From NCBI RefSeq assembly GCF_002251795.1, contig NZ_NOXU01000028.1, positions 124,134 through 188,133 on the forward strand: DNA of 64,000 nt, read 5' to 3'. The notes below the pieces were generated by a model that worked only from the letters and a program-made list of their open reading frames with translations, was not told the DNA's origin and searched no databases. Each line of letters starts with the position of its first letter. The first letter of the stretch is position 1. This document shows positions 53,292 to 64,000 of the stretch, in pieces. Source of the DNA: Niveispirillum lacus (GTDB lineage Bacteria > Pseudomonadota > Alphaproteobacteria > Azospirillales > Azospirillaceae). The translations under genes were made by a program, and so were the position numbers.

Positions 53292-54509
53292 TTAGGCAAC
53301 ACGCCGGGCCAGCGCACATTGCGACCACAGCGACGACAGGGCGTCAGCCAAGTGACGTATGTCGGCATCGGTGTGAAGCGGCGTCGGCGTGATCCGTAAA
53401 CGTTCTGTTCCGACCGGCACAGTTGGATAGTTGATGGGCTGGACATAAATACCAAACTGATCCAGCAATATATCGGATATCCATTTGCATTTGGAGGCAT
53501 TTCCTACCATTACGGGCACAATATGGCTTGGATTGTGCATATGGGGAATGCCGCGGGCGTCCAGCGCTTGGCGAACTTTTGCGACGGTTGCTTGATGGCG
53601 CGTGCGCTCGATCTGGCTGTCCTTCAGATGGCGAATGGCAACGGTTGCCCCGGCGGCTAAGGCGGGCGGCAACGCCGTGGTGAAGATAAAGCCAGACGCA
53701 AATGAGCGGACAAAGTCCACAAGAACCGTAGAACCTGTGATGTAACCACCCATACAACCATAGGCCTTGCCGAGTGTGCCTTCGATGACCGTGATCCGGT
53801 CCATCAACCCTTCTCGTTCAGCGACACCACCACCGCGCGGACCATACATACCGACAGCATGCACCTCATCGATATAGGTAATGGCACCGAACTCATCAGC
53901 AACATCACAGATCTCACGGATCGGCGCGATATCGCCATCCATGGAATAGACCGATTCAAAAGCGACCATCTTTGGCCGTTTCGGGTCATCGGCGGCCATC
54001 AGATTCCGCAGGTGCTGGTAGTCATTGTGCCGGAAAACCCGACGCTCGCAACCAGAATGGCGAATACCTTCGATCATGGAAGCGTGGTTCAGAGCATCGG
54101 AGTAAACAATAATCCCTGGAATACGTGAGAGCAGCGTACCAAGTGCTGCCCAGTTGGAGACATAGCCGGAAGTAAAGATCAGAGCGGCTTCCTTGCCATG
54201 CAAATCAGCCAGCTCCTTCTCCAGTTGTACATGGTAGTGATTTGTACCTGAGATATTTCGGGTGCCGCCTGCACCGGCACCACATTTGCTGATGATCTCG
54301 GTCATCCGCGATGTCACTTTAGGGTGTTGCCCCATGCCAAGATAGTCATTGGAACACCACACAGTAACCTCCCCAGTCTGACCATCGGCCCGATGGACGG
54401 TAGCCCTAGGAAAGGCTGTGCATTGGCGTTCCAGTTCAGCGAATACACGGTAATTGCCAGCATTCTTCAGGTCATCCAATGCCTGTTGCATATGAGCGAA
54501 AACGTCCAT
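53292..54509 (-). CDS. hemA: 5-aminolevulinate synthase
   Basis: A 405-aa PLP enzyme making ALA from glycine and succinyl-CoA, the Shemin route of alphaproteobacteria. [35 protein letters not shown], and the PLP lysine in [15 protein letters not shown] are diagnostic; length fits (about 405). AAGGGGAC precedes the ATG. A hemA copy at the end of the puh genes is typical for photosynthetic clusters and supplies tetrapyrrole for bacteriochlorophyll. Confidence 0.97.
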   Translation of the reverse strand: MDVFAHMQQALDDLKNAGNYRVFAELERQCTAFPRATVHRADGQTGEVTVWCSNDYLGMGQHPKVTSRMTEIISKCGAGAGGTRNISGTNHYHVQLEKELADLHGKEAALIFTSGYVSNWAALGTLLSRIPGIIVYSDALNHASMIEGIRHSGCERRVFRHNDYQHLRNLMAADDPKRPKMVAFESVYSMDGDIAPIREICDVADEFGAITYIDEVHAVGMYGPRGGGVAEREGLMDRITVIEGTLGKAYGCMGGYITGSTVLVDFVRSFASGFIFTTALPPALAAGATVAIRHLKDSQIERTRHQATVAKVRQALDARGIPHMHNPSHIVPVMVGNASKCKWISDILLDQFGIYVQPINYPTVPVGTERLRITPTPLHTDADIRHLADALSSLWSQCALARRVA

Positions 54510-54541
54510 TTTTGTCCCCTTTCCGTCCCTGTATTCCAGAA

Positions 54542-55378
54542 TTATTGCTGTTTGTCGGGTGCCTGTCGGATAACAACAGGGTGGCTACCATGATCAATAC
54601 TGTGTTTACCCCCCGTCGGTACCGCCCAACGCCAAAGCGCCGTATCGGAAACGGGAAGAACAAGAACCAGATGTTCAAGGATGGCCAGCGCCATAAAAGT
54701 CGCCAGCAGTGAGTGCCCGACGACCGAATGGTCCTGTGTTGCCTCGTTGGCCGCGATAACAAGAAGGACGAACAGCGATACCGCCCCTGCCATCAGTATG
54801 TAGAAAAGCGGGGTAAGCCGGTCTGTCCTGAAGTAACTCTTCAGATGCGCGATACGCCGAGGCATTAATTCACTGACCGCATTGGGCGCCCCGAAGAAGA
54901 TCAGCAGTTTTGCAGAGATCCGCATACCCCACAGCAGGCCGAAAGCCGCAAGCCCGAACAAGTTCGGGCTGTTGGAAAGGGCCACCCAAAGACCTAGACC
55001 TGTCACCAGAATGGCAATTTCATGATCGCAGATCGCCTCCCAAGCAGCACGGAACCGGGCGAACCCAACGAGGGCGGGCGGGCACTCACCTGCCCGACCT
55101 CCCATGAGGACACCGGTCAGGAAGGCGGCTTCATGCCAAGCCCAGACCAGCAAAGCGCCAAAGAATCCGGCATAAGAACCAAGCGAGGTTGTTTCCTGCG
55201 CACCGAACCACATCAGTCCGACCCCGGCGATGCCAAAAAAGGTCATCACCGGCATCACCTGCCGCGGACCCCAACCGCCACGTTCCGTGCGATGGACCAC
55301 GGCCAGCACAAGCCCGGTTGACAACCACCAAACGATGATGGCGATCAGAACAACGATGACCGGGTGGGCTGTTTCCAT
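54542..55378 (-). CDS. puhE: Photosynthetic complex assembly protein PuhE (DUF3623)
   Basis: A 278-aa integral membrane protein with about seven hydrophobic helices. [15 protein letters not shown] at the N-terminus and [22 protein letters not shown] are typical of PuhE, which limits or tunes reaction-centre and LH1 assembly. It starts 6 bp after acsF and precedes hemA by 32 bp, the canonical order. Confidence 0.92.
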   Translation of the reverse strand: METAHPVIVVLIAIIVWWLSTGLVLAVVHRTERGGWGPRQVMPVMTFFGIAGVGLMWFGAQETTSLGSYAGFFGALLVWAWHEAAFLTGVLMGGRAGECPPALVGFARFRAAWEAICDHEIAILVTGLGLWVALSNSPNLFGLAAFGLLWGMRISAKLLIFFGAPNAVSELMPRRIAHLKSYFRTDRLTPLFYILMAGAVSLFVLLVIAANEATQDHSVVGHSLLATFMALAILEHLVLVLPVSDTALWRWAVPTGGKHSIDHGSHPVVIRQAPDKQQ

Positions 55379-55384
55379 GATGCC

Positions 55385-56494
55385 CTACCACACCGGAAGC
55401 AAGCGCGAGGTCGCCGGGATCGCGTTCGCCTTCGCGGGCACCATGTACATTCGCACGAAGTTGCCAGCCGCCGCCGCCGCCCACCAAGCCTTGGTCACCG
55501 TCCCCATGAAGCCGCCGCGTTGTTTAGCAGCGTTCATGCGGCGATTGATCCGCTCCATCCGCCGGAACCCCTCGCACAGTGCCGGATTATCCAGATCCAG
55601 GACCAATGGAAAACATTGGCGCGAAATCTCCGAGGTCAGCCGGAACACACGCATATCGTAATCGTCAATATCCACGCCCATTGCCGCGTGAAAGGCCGGA
55701 CGCATGTGATCGCGCACATACATCGTGGTGAAAACTGCCAGCAGGAAGAACTTGATCCAAAATTTGTTGATGCCTTTCAACAACCGCTCATCAGAGCGGA
55801 TGATCAAGGAAAAGGCCTCACCATGCGAAAACTCGTCGTTACACCATTCCTTGAACCATTTGAAGATCGGGTGGAACCGACGGTCAGGGTTCCTCTCCAG
55901 ATGACGAAAGATGGTGATGTATCGGGCATAACCAATCTTCTCAGATAGGTAAGTAGCGTAATAAATAAACTTTGGCTTGAAATATGTGTATTTCTTTGCC
56001 TTAGCCAAGAACCCCATGTTAACGCCGATTCCGAAATCCTTAAGCGCGTCATTGATGAAGCTGGCATGGCGAGACTCATCCCGGCTCATATAACCGAAGA
56101 GCTCGCAGATCTCTTTGTTAGTACCGCGGCGCTTCATTTCTTTGTAAAGCACGCAACCGGAAAACTCAGAGGTCAGCGAGGAAACCAGAAAGTCTGTCAG
56201 TTCCTCGCGTAGAGCTGGGTCAAGGTCATCAATGTTGATCGAATCCCAGTCGGCATTGCGGCGGAAATGCCCCTTATTGGGATCGCTGCGCATCTGCGCA
56301 ATCAAGGCGTCCCATTCTGCCCGCACCGGCTCCACATTGATCCGATCCATCTCCTCGAAATCGGTGGTATAGAAGCGCGGCGCCAGCATCGTGGAAACGA
56401 GTGCGCTGCGCGTCGTGTCATTGACCGCCGCTAATTTATCCTCAATCGATGGTTCATGATCATGGAGATCGGCCTTCAATGCTTGCTTGCTCAT
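55385..56494 (-). CDS. acsF: Mg-protoporphyrin IX monomethyl ester oxidative cyclase, aerobic form
   Basis: A 369-aa di-iron enzyme that uses oxygen to form ring E of bacteriochlorophyll. Iron ligands can be read in TSEFSGCVLYKEMKRR, SRDESRHASFIND and CNDEFSHGEAFSL, giving repeated ExxH motifs. The ATG at 56494 overlaps the stop of the upstream small gene as ATGA; a start 11 codons earlier is unlikely. Its presence argues for pigment synthesis under oxygen, as in aerobic anoxygenic phototrophs; whether anaerobic BchE also exists cannot be seen. Confidence 0.96.
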   Translation of the reverse strand: MSKQALKADLHDHEPSIEDKLAAVNDTTRSALVSTMLAPRFYTTDFEEMDRINVEPVRAEWDALIAQMRSDPNKGHFRRNADWDSINIDDLDPALREELTDFLVSSLTSEFSGCVLYKEMKRRGTNKEICELFGYMSRDESRHASFINDALKDFGIGVNMGFLAKAKKYTYFKPKFIYYATYLSEKIGYARYITIFRHLERNPDRRFHPIFKWFKEWCNDEFSHGEAFSLIIRSDERLLKGINKFWIKFFLLAVFTTMYVRDHMRPAFHAAMGVDIDDYDMRVFRLTSEISRQCFPLVLDLDNPALCEGFRRMERINRRMNAAKQRGGFMGTVTKAWWAAAAAGNFVRMYMVPAKANAIPATSRLLPVW

Positions 56495-56796
56495 GACAGC
56501 GCCCTCTCCGTGAAGTTGAATTCGCACAATTCCAGCATTTCCAAGTCACCTGTCGCTCTTATCCAGGCACGCTCCAGCGCACCAGCGCGGGTGATGGTCG
56601 CCTGGCGACGGAAACTTTGGCTTTCCCCATAAGGGACCTGCACCGGCGCTCCGTGCACCAGTACCTCGTCACCGGGATGGATGATAACTCCATTGTCGAA
56701 GCGCAGATGCGCCCCCAGCGCCTCGAAAGTATTGTTGATTTCAACGGTGCAGTTGATCGTCTCGCGTCGCCGCATCAGTGCAAACAACGGGTTCAT
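56491..56796 (-). CDS. Conserved small protein between puhC and acsF, unknown function
   Basis: A 101-aa protein ATGA-coupled to puhC upstream and acsF downstream. It has no membrane helix or signal peptide and looks like a small beta-rich fold (GDEVLVHGAPVQVPYGES, FRRQATITRAG). From memory, a gene of similar size sits here in many alphaproteobacterial photosynthesis clusters; its role is not known to me. Coupling to acsF suggests help with cyclase function or complex assembly. Confidence 0.75.
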   Translation of the reverse strand: MNPLFALMRRRETINCTVEINNTFEALGAHLRFDNGVIIHPGDEVLVHGAPVQVPYGESQSFRRQATITRAGALERAWIRATGDLEMLELCEFNFTERALS

Positions 56797-57287
56797 GGTT
56801 GGCCTCCCCCTTGCGGGCCGAGCAAGGCGGCAAACGCCGCCGCATTGTCACGCCCAAAAGCATCGAGGTAAACGCGCTCACCAGTCGCTGTATCAGACAG
56901 ACTGACCCGACCAGACTCCCAGCGGATCAACCGGTAGGCGGCATCTTTGGGCGCGGAAGCAACATCGCGCATCCGCTCGAACGCCCGCAACGACCCGCGC
57001 ACAAAACCACCTTCATTCGCCGGATAGGCGACGATGACGGCCCCGGTGGTCGCGTCGGTCACCACAACCTGATCCCCGGCAGCGCGTGTAATGGTGATGT
57101 CACGAACAGCCAGGGGCCGGCTCGCCTCTTCCCGCACGACACCAATCCCCGTTTCCTGCCCAAATAGCACGGCGACAGTCGCAAAGGTGAGAAGCCCACC
57201 AGTGGCTAGAAGAATCCCGGCAGGGAACCGGTTGATCGTCCGCCGTTTCCGACTGTCGAAGTAACCCAGGCTAAGCGCGGACCGCAT
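56793..57287 (-). CDS. puhC: Photosynthetic complex assembly protein PuhC
   Basis: A 164-aa membrane-anchored protein with one N-terminal helix (ILLATGGLLTFATVAVLFG) and a periplasmic domain (RPLAVRDITITRAAGDQVVVTDATTG, RLIRWESGRVSLSDTATGERVYLDAFGRDNAAAFAALL) typical of PuhC, which supports reaction-centre/LH1 assembly. AGGAGG 6 nt before the ATG at 57287 fixes the start. Confidence 0.92.
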   Translation of the reverse strand: MRSALSLGYFDSRKRRTINRFPAGILLATGGLLTFATVAVLFGQETGIGVVREEASRPLAVRDITITRAAGDQVVVTDATTGAVIVAYPANEGGFVRGSLRAFERMRDVASAPKDAAYRLIRWESGRVSLSDTATGERVYLDAFGRDNAAAFAALLGPQGGGQP

Positions 57288-57297
57288 TTTTGCCCTC

Positions 57298-57969
57298 CTA
57301 TTCGGCATCAATGGCGTGCGGGACCACATCGGCAGCATCGGCGGCGACCAGAAGACGTGGATGGCCTGACCGCCCACTGGCATGGCGGCCATAAGCCAAT
57401 GTCAGCACCGCCCCAACTGTTTCGGCATCCGGCAGACAAATCAGGCTGGGCTCCGGCGCTGCGAAACGCCATCCCCGCACATGCGGCCATTGCACCAACC
57501 AAGACAATCGGTGGCCCTTACGCAGTGCAATGGCGATCGTTCCAGCCTTGCCTGTTAACCGCCCGAGAGCCACCGTATCAATCTGGCTGAAAGGCAGGTT
57601 CAAGGTCATCGACAGGGCGACGCCAAAGCGCATAACCACCCGCTCGCTGGTCACAGTGTAAAGCGTCGTCCGTTCAACCGCCCAGGCAAACAGTTCCAGC
57701 AGAGCCAGCACAAGCGCCGCCAGACCGATCAGAACAGCGACAGAGAACAGAATGCCACCAATCGGCTGTCCATCAGCCATCCCGGCAGCAGCGGCCCAAA
57801 GCGCTAGCACAACGAAGTAAGCGCCAATCCATGTGCCTTTCAGCACATGCTTAACCACCAGTCGCGCGGCGGGCCGACCCTGCCAAAGGATTTCCTCTCC
57901 TGCCGGGAGCTTTCCCGGCAGGCCCGGCACTGGCTCGATTTCGTGCTCACGGGCAATGAACTGTTTCAC
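57298..57969 (-). CDS. puhB: Photosynthetic complex assembly protein PuhB
   Basis: A 223-aa membrane protein. GEEILWQGRPA and ERTTLYTVTSERVVMRFGVAL are marks of the bacterial PH-like domain seen in PuhB, with two or three hydrophobic helices at about residues 48-105. PuhB helps reaction-centre assembly. It is ATGA-coupled to puhA. Confidence 0.93.
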   Translation of the reverse strand: MKQFIAREHEIEPVPGLPGKLPAGEEILWQGRPAARLVVKHVLKGTWIGAYFVVLALWAAAAGMADGQPIGGILFSVAVLIGLAALVLALLELFAWAVERTTLYTVTSERVVMRFGVALSMTLNLPFSQIDTVALGRLTGKAGTIAIALRKGHRLSWLVQWPHVRGWRFAAPEPSLICLPDAETVGAVLTLAYGRHASGRSGHPRLLVAADAADVVPHAIDAE

Positions 57970-58751
57970 AGCAGCGACTCCTGTCTGTCACTCACCGCAT
58001 ACAGAAGACCAGCCCCGTAATAGGCAGCGATCTTGTCCTCTTCGCGCAGCGTTACCACCCCGTTCTGGGCAGTGACCGGCACATCTGCAAACTGGGCAGC
58101 AGTGATCGCGTGGACATACAGTCGGCGCTGATCACGACCGAATGACTGAACAACAACAAAGTTGTTGGGCAGAAGGACCGTACGGGCCGCCTCGCCAGCA
58201 CCAATGGTCACTTCGTAATAGCGGATCAGGTGTTCAGACCGATCAACCCAGACATCGTTGACCGTGCCAGCTACCTTGCCGTCACAGGCAAGAACTGGCA
58301 GGCCGCGCGGATCTGTCTGTCCCTCTGCGATGGCAAAACCCTTGGCGAGGCGCAGAGGGACGATGCGGAGATCGCCATGGGCCGTCATATCGGGATGCTC
58401 AGCACGTTCGGCCCAGGAACCGGGTCCGATACCGGCAAGCAAGGGGTTGCCCACCGGCTCGATAGGATAGCCTGGCGCCTTCGCAAAGCGCTTGGCCGAC
58501 AGCGGTCGCGTATCACGGACAAAGTCCGGAACCTGCTTGGTGCCCTGACCATGAGGCAGAACAAAGGTCTTTTTCGGCGGAATGAACAGGAACGGGTTTT
58601 TATTGTACCGCCCCGTCGCATCCTCTTCCAATGGGTAGCCTTCTCGCCGGTCCTCCTGCCGGAGGTACCAGAGAAGGCCGGCGAAAAAGAGCCAGAAGGC
58701 GTAGAGCACCATCTGTGCCACATCAAGGCTGCCGCCGAGAGAACCGATCAT
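57966..58751 (-). CDS. puhA: Photosynthetic reaction centre H subunit
   Basis: A 261-aa single-span protein that caps the L-M core and guides proton flow to the quinone QB. It has an N-terminal helix (VAQMVLYAFWLFFAGLLWYLRQEDRREGYPLE), PPKKTFVLPHG, and the cytoplasmic PRC-barrel (VNDVWVDRSEHLIRYYEVTI). GGAGGG 7 nt upstream sets the ATG at 58751. It follows lhaA by 37 bp. The L, M and LH1 genes (puf) are not in the window. Confidence 0.96.
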   Translation of the reverse strand: MIGSLGGSLDVAQMVLYAFWLFFAGLLWYLRQEDRREGYPLEEDATGRYNKNPFLFIPPKKTFVLPHGQGTKQVPDFVRDTRPLSAKRFAKAPGYPIEPVGNPLLAGIGPGSWAERAEHPDMTAHGDLRIVPLRLAKGFAIAEGQTDPRGLPVLACDGKVAGTVNDVWVDRSEHLIRYYEVTIGAGEAARTVLLPNNFVVVQSFGRDQRRLYVHAITAAQFADVPVTAQNGVVTLREEDKIAAYYGAGLLYAVSDRQESLL

Positions 58752-58788
58752 CTTTGTCCCTCCAGTAATTTGGCACGTATGCCGGCGA

Positions 58789-60228
58789 TCAGCCGGGCAT
58801 CTCCGCCAAGCCCAAACGCATGTCACCCGTATCGCTTGTCCGATAGCGCAGACCCGTGAGAGGGCCGATCACTGCCAGACAAACGAAGAGGAGTACGATT
58901 TCCAGGGCATAGACGGTGATGTACCCAGCAGCCCGGGTCACCATCGCCTCGCCCAAAATGCCATCGAGCGCCAGACTGTTGACGCCATTCTTGATCAAAC
59001 CGGCCGCCAGAAGGCTACTGCCCATGGCCGTAGACTGGACTGCTCCCCAGGCACCAACCACGATCCCACTTTCCGAGCGTGCCGATAGCGCCATGGCCCC
59101 CAACAGTGTCCCGACGGAAAACAGCCCACCTCCCAACCCGACACCGGCCGCGCCGAGGTGGAACAGGCCCTGGATCCCCAATGGTTCCGCCAGGATGATC
59201 AATGAGAAGGCGCTGATCCCGATCAGCAGCCCGCGCGCAGCGATACGGTACATCTCTCCGCCGGCATGAAGGCTTTGCGCAGCCCAAGCGAAGCCGGCCA
59301 CTGCACCCGCTGCCCAGAAACCGGTCAACAGCGTAGTGCGCCCGACCGACATGCCCAGGATTTCGCCGCCATAGGGTTCCAACAGAATGTCCTGCATGGA
59401 AAAGGCAGCCGACCCGATCGCAACGGCCAGCAGTAATCGAACGGTACCAGGATCACTGCGATACTCCCCCAGTGCTTGCCAGAAACCGGCCCTTGTGCCG
59501 CGCTTCGCAACCATAGCAGGATTGCGAGCCTCCTGTTTCCAGATGGCGACGACGTTCAATGCGATGGTGAGAACCGCTGTGCCCTGGATCACCTGGATCA
59601 GCCGCATAGCGGAGAAATCCACTAAGGCCACCGAATAGAAAGCCGAAGCACCAATCATCCCAACCAGCAGCATGACATAGAGCAAGGCCACCACTCGGGG
59701 CCGCTTCTCTGCCGGAACAAGATCGCTCGCCAACGCGAGACCTGCCGTCTGTGACATATGCATGCCAAACCCGGCCAGCATAAAGGCAGCGAAAGCGCCC
59801 ACAGCGCCGGCCCATTCCGGTCCCACGGTCTGCGATTGCAGCAGGAGCAGAGCAAAAGGCATGATGGCCAGCCCCCCGAACTGCAAAAGGCTGCCAAGCC
59901 AGACATAGGGAACCCGCCGCCAGCCCAACACCGACCGGTGCGCGTCGGAACGGTAACCGAAGAACAATCGCAAGGGGGCCGCTAGTACAGGTATGGCAAT
60001 GGCAACAGACACCAGCGTAATCGGTACGCCAAGTTCCACAACCATCACCCGGTTCAAGGTGCCGTTCAACAGCACCAAAACACAACCAACCGAAATCTGG
60101 AACAAAGCCAACCGCAGCAGCCGCGACAACGGCAGTTCGACAGACGCCGCATCCGCGAACGGCATGTACCGGGTCCCCAGCTTTTGCCAGAACCCAATAA
60201 TTCTGCGGTTGGCGGCGCCCACGGTCAT
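58789..60228 (-). CDS. lhaA: LhaA, PucC-family light-harvesting complex assembly protein
   Basis: A 479-aa major-facilitator-like membrane protein with about 12 helices, needed for LH1 assembly. RLALFQISVGCVLVLLNGTLNRVMVVELGVP, LRLFFGYRSDAHRSVLGWRRVPYVW and FSMQDILLEPYGGEILGMSVGRTTLLTG are typical of LhaA/PucC/BCH2 proteins. Position between bchM and puhA favours LhaA over PucC. ATGA-coupled to bchM. Confidence 0.95.
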   Translation of the reverse strand: MTVGAANRRIIGFWQKLGTRYMPFADAASVELPLSRLLRLALFQISVGCVLVLLNGTLNRVMVVELGVPITLVSVAIAIPVLAAPLRLFFGYRSDAHRSVLGWRRVPYVWLGSLLQFGGLAIMPFALLLLQSQTVGPEWAGAVGAFAAFMLAGFGMHMSQTAGLALASDLVPAEKRPRVVALLYVMLLVGMIGASAFYSVALVDFSAMRLIQVIQGTAVLTIALNVVAIWKQEARNPAMVAKRGTRAGFWQALGEYRSDPGTVRLLLAVAIGSAAFSMQDILLEPYGGEILGMSVGRTTLLTGFWAAGAVAGFAWAAQSLHAGGEMYRIAARGLLIGISAFSLIILAEPLGIQGLFHLGAAGVGLGGGLFSVGTLLGAMALSARSESGIVVGAWGAVQSTAMGSSLLAAGLIKNGVNSLALDGILGEAMVTRAAGYITVYALEIVLLFVCLAVIGPLTGLRYRTSDTGDMRLGLAEMPG

Positions 60229-60938
60229 GGCCGGAAGACCTCCATCGCCTGCGATTTATAAAACCCGATAGAGACGCGCTCTGTCTGCCCCACCGACCAA
60301 CCGGCCATATCCGGCCGAGCAATAAGGCTCTCCACCAGGGCAGCGGTATCTACAGGGTATATGGAGGGCGACCGATTGCCGCGTGGAAAGGCACGGCCAG
60401 CCGCAAGCATAGTGCGCAAGAACCGCGAACCGGGTGCCAATGTAAAGGCCATCTTGCGGTCTGTGCGCGCTGCTAACTGCTCAAGCACACCGATGGCGTG
60501 TGCCGGCTCGTAATGGATCAACACATCCATAGCGATAACGGCGTCGAACCGCCCATGGCGTGTATCAAGCATGTCGCCGCTGTCGAACCTGACGGAACCG
60601 ACCCGCCCACTGGTTGGGCGAAGCTCGGCTGCGCGCTGGCGCGCGTACTCGACCATTTGAGTGGACAAATCAATGCCCAGGACATCCGCCCCTCGATCCA
60701 TCAGTTCCAGCGACATCACCCCCGATCCGCATCCCGCATCCAGAATGCGCCAACCGCTCAAGTCCTGGGGCAACAACCCCATAAGGATGCGGCGCATGCA
60801 GTCCCGGCCTTTACGGACTGTTGCACGAATGCCGCTGACGGGTTGTTCACCCGTCAGTTTCTTCCATGCGTCGAGGGCGGTACGATCGAAATAATGCTCG
60901 ATCTCTCCCGTCCGGCGAATGTGGTCGACATGTGTCAT
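60225..60938 (-). CDS. bchM: Mg-protoporphyrin O-methyltransferase
   Basis: A 237-aa SAM-dependent methyltransferase that esterifies Mg-protoporphyrin IX before ring-E closure. The N-terminal YFDRTALDAWKKLTG is typical; SAM binding is in ILDAGCGSGVMSLELMDRGADVLGIDLS (about residues 66-92); AMDVLIHYEP follows. It starts 13 bp after bchL. The BchH chelatase product is its substrate, and AcsF uses its product. Confidence 0.95.
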   Translation of the reverse strand: MTHVDHIRRTGEIEHYFDRTALDAWKKLTGEQPVSGIRATVRKGRDCMRRILMGLLPQDLSGWRILDAGCGSGVMSLELMDRGADVLGIDLSTQMVEYARQRAAELRPTSGRVGSVRFDSGDMLDTRHGRFDAVIAMDVLIHYEPAHAIGVLEQLAARTDRKMAFTLAPGSRFLRTMLAAGRAFPRGNRSPSIYPVDTAALVESLIARPDMAGWSVGQTERVSIGFYKSQAMEVFRP

Positions 60939-60951
60939 GGCGCGACCTCAG

Positions 60952-64000
<3,049 letters not shown>

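Noticed and set aside
54510-54541. PpsR/CrtJ-type site (TGT-N12-ACA) before hemA
   Set aside because: No such site is seen in the short hemA leader; the gene appears to be expressed with the upstream puh genes.

Overview
The window reads as chromosomal DNA of a GC-rich Gram-negative alphaproteobacterium that is both a plant-polysaccharide degrader and an anoxygenic phototroph. Outer-membrane TonB-dependent receptors, lipoproteins, LacI-type regulators and many secreted glycosidases recall Caulobacterales, Sphingomonadales or Azospirillaceae. The right end carries the conserved run bchH-bchL-bchM-lhaA-puhA-puhB-puhC-orf-acsF-puhE-hemA. The oxygen-dependent cyclase AcsF suggests an aerobic phototroph. 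The genus cannot be fixed from this window. Genes are dense, and ATGA stop/start overlaps are the usual operon junction.

Layout. 1-5.8 kb: the 3' end of a GH2 beta-galactosidase, the glpK-glpD glycerol pair, and D-galactonate dehydratase dgoD. 5.9-7.3 kb: a divergent quinone-reductase/HxlR pair resembling ytfG/ytfH. 7.3-12.7 kb: a probable sulfide/persulfide module, with a BigR/SqrR-like ArsR regulator, RND pump, adaptor, rhodanese, and a divergent DUF2892 protein. 12.8-16.8 kb: a malate/lactate dehydrogenase family protein and a secreted six-hairpin glycosidase. 17.1-23.3 kb: a glucuronoxylan block (GH115 alpha-glucuronidase with a xyl-box-like operator, kduD, kduI, uxaC). 23.6-28.4 kb: a Gdx/SugE exporter, an HTH protein, YeiH with a DUF6356 protein, an Lrp regulator and a LacI regulator.

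28.4-37.6 kb: a glycan locus with two flavin-dependent halogenases behind a TonB receptor, divergent from a secreted GH3 enzyme. 38.1-43.4 kb: a sucrose-type locus (TonB receptor, GH13 amylosucrase-like enzyme, ROK fructokinase) with two copies of a LacI-type operator. 43.6-46.8 kb: a catalase-fold lipoprotein next to a RoxA-like di-haem lipoprotein. 47.1-49.3 kb: GH43 enzyme and a secreted esterase. 49.4-52.0 kb: an isochorismatase-fold amidohydrolase and two PuuE-like NodB proteins in one operon. 52.0-52.7 kb: decayed DNA including a frameshifted IS3-family transposase remnant that runs into the 3' end of idi.

52.7-64 kb: the photosynthesis cluster, all on the minus strand and transcribed from the right edge leftwards. 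It covers Mg-chelatase (bchH), methyltransferase (bchM), dark reductase ATPase subunit (bchL), aerobic cyclase (acsF), reaction-centre H subunit and assembly factors (puhA, B, C, E, lhaA), ALA synthase (hemA) and IPP isomerase (idi), which feed tetrapyrrole and isoprenoid precursors to the same product. No tRNA, rRNA or CRISPR array was recognised. Function calls rest on recognised family motifs read by eye; no database search was run.
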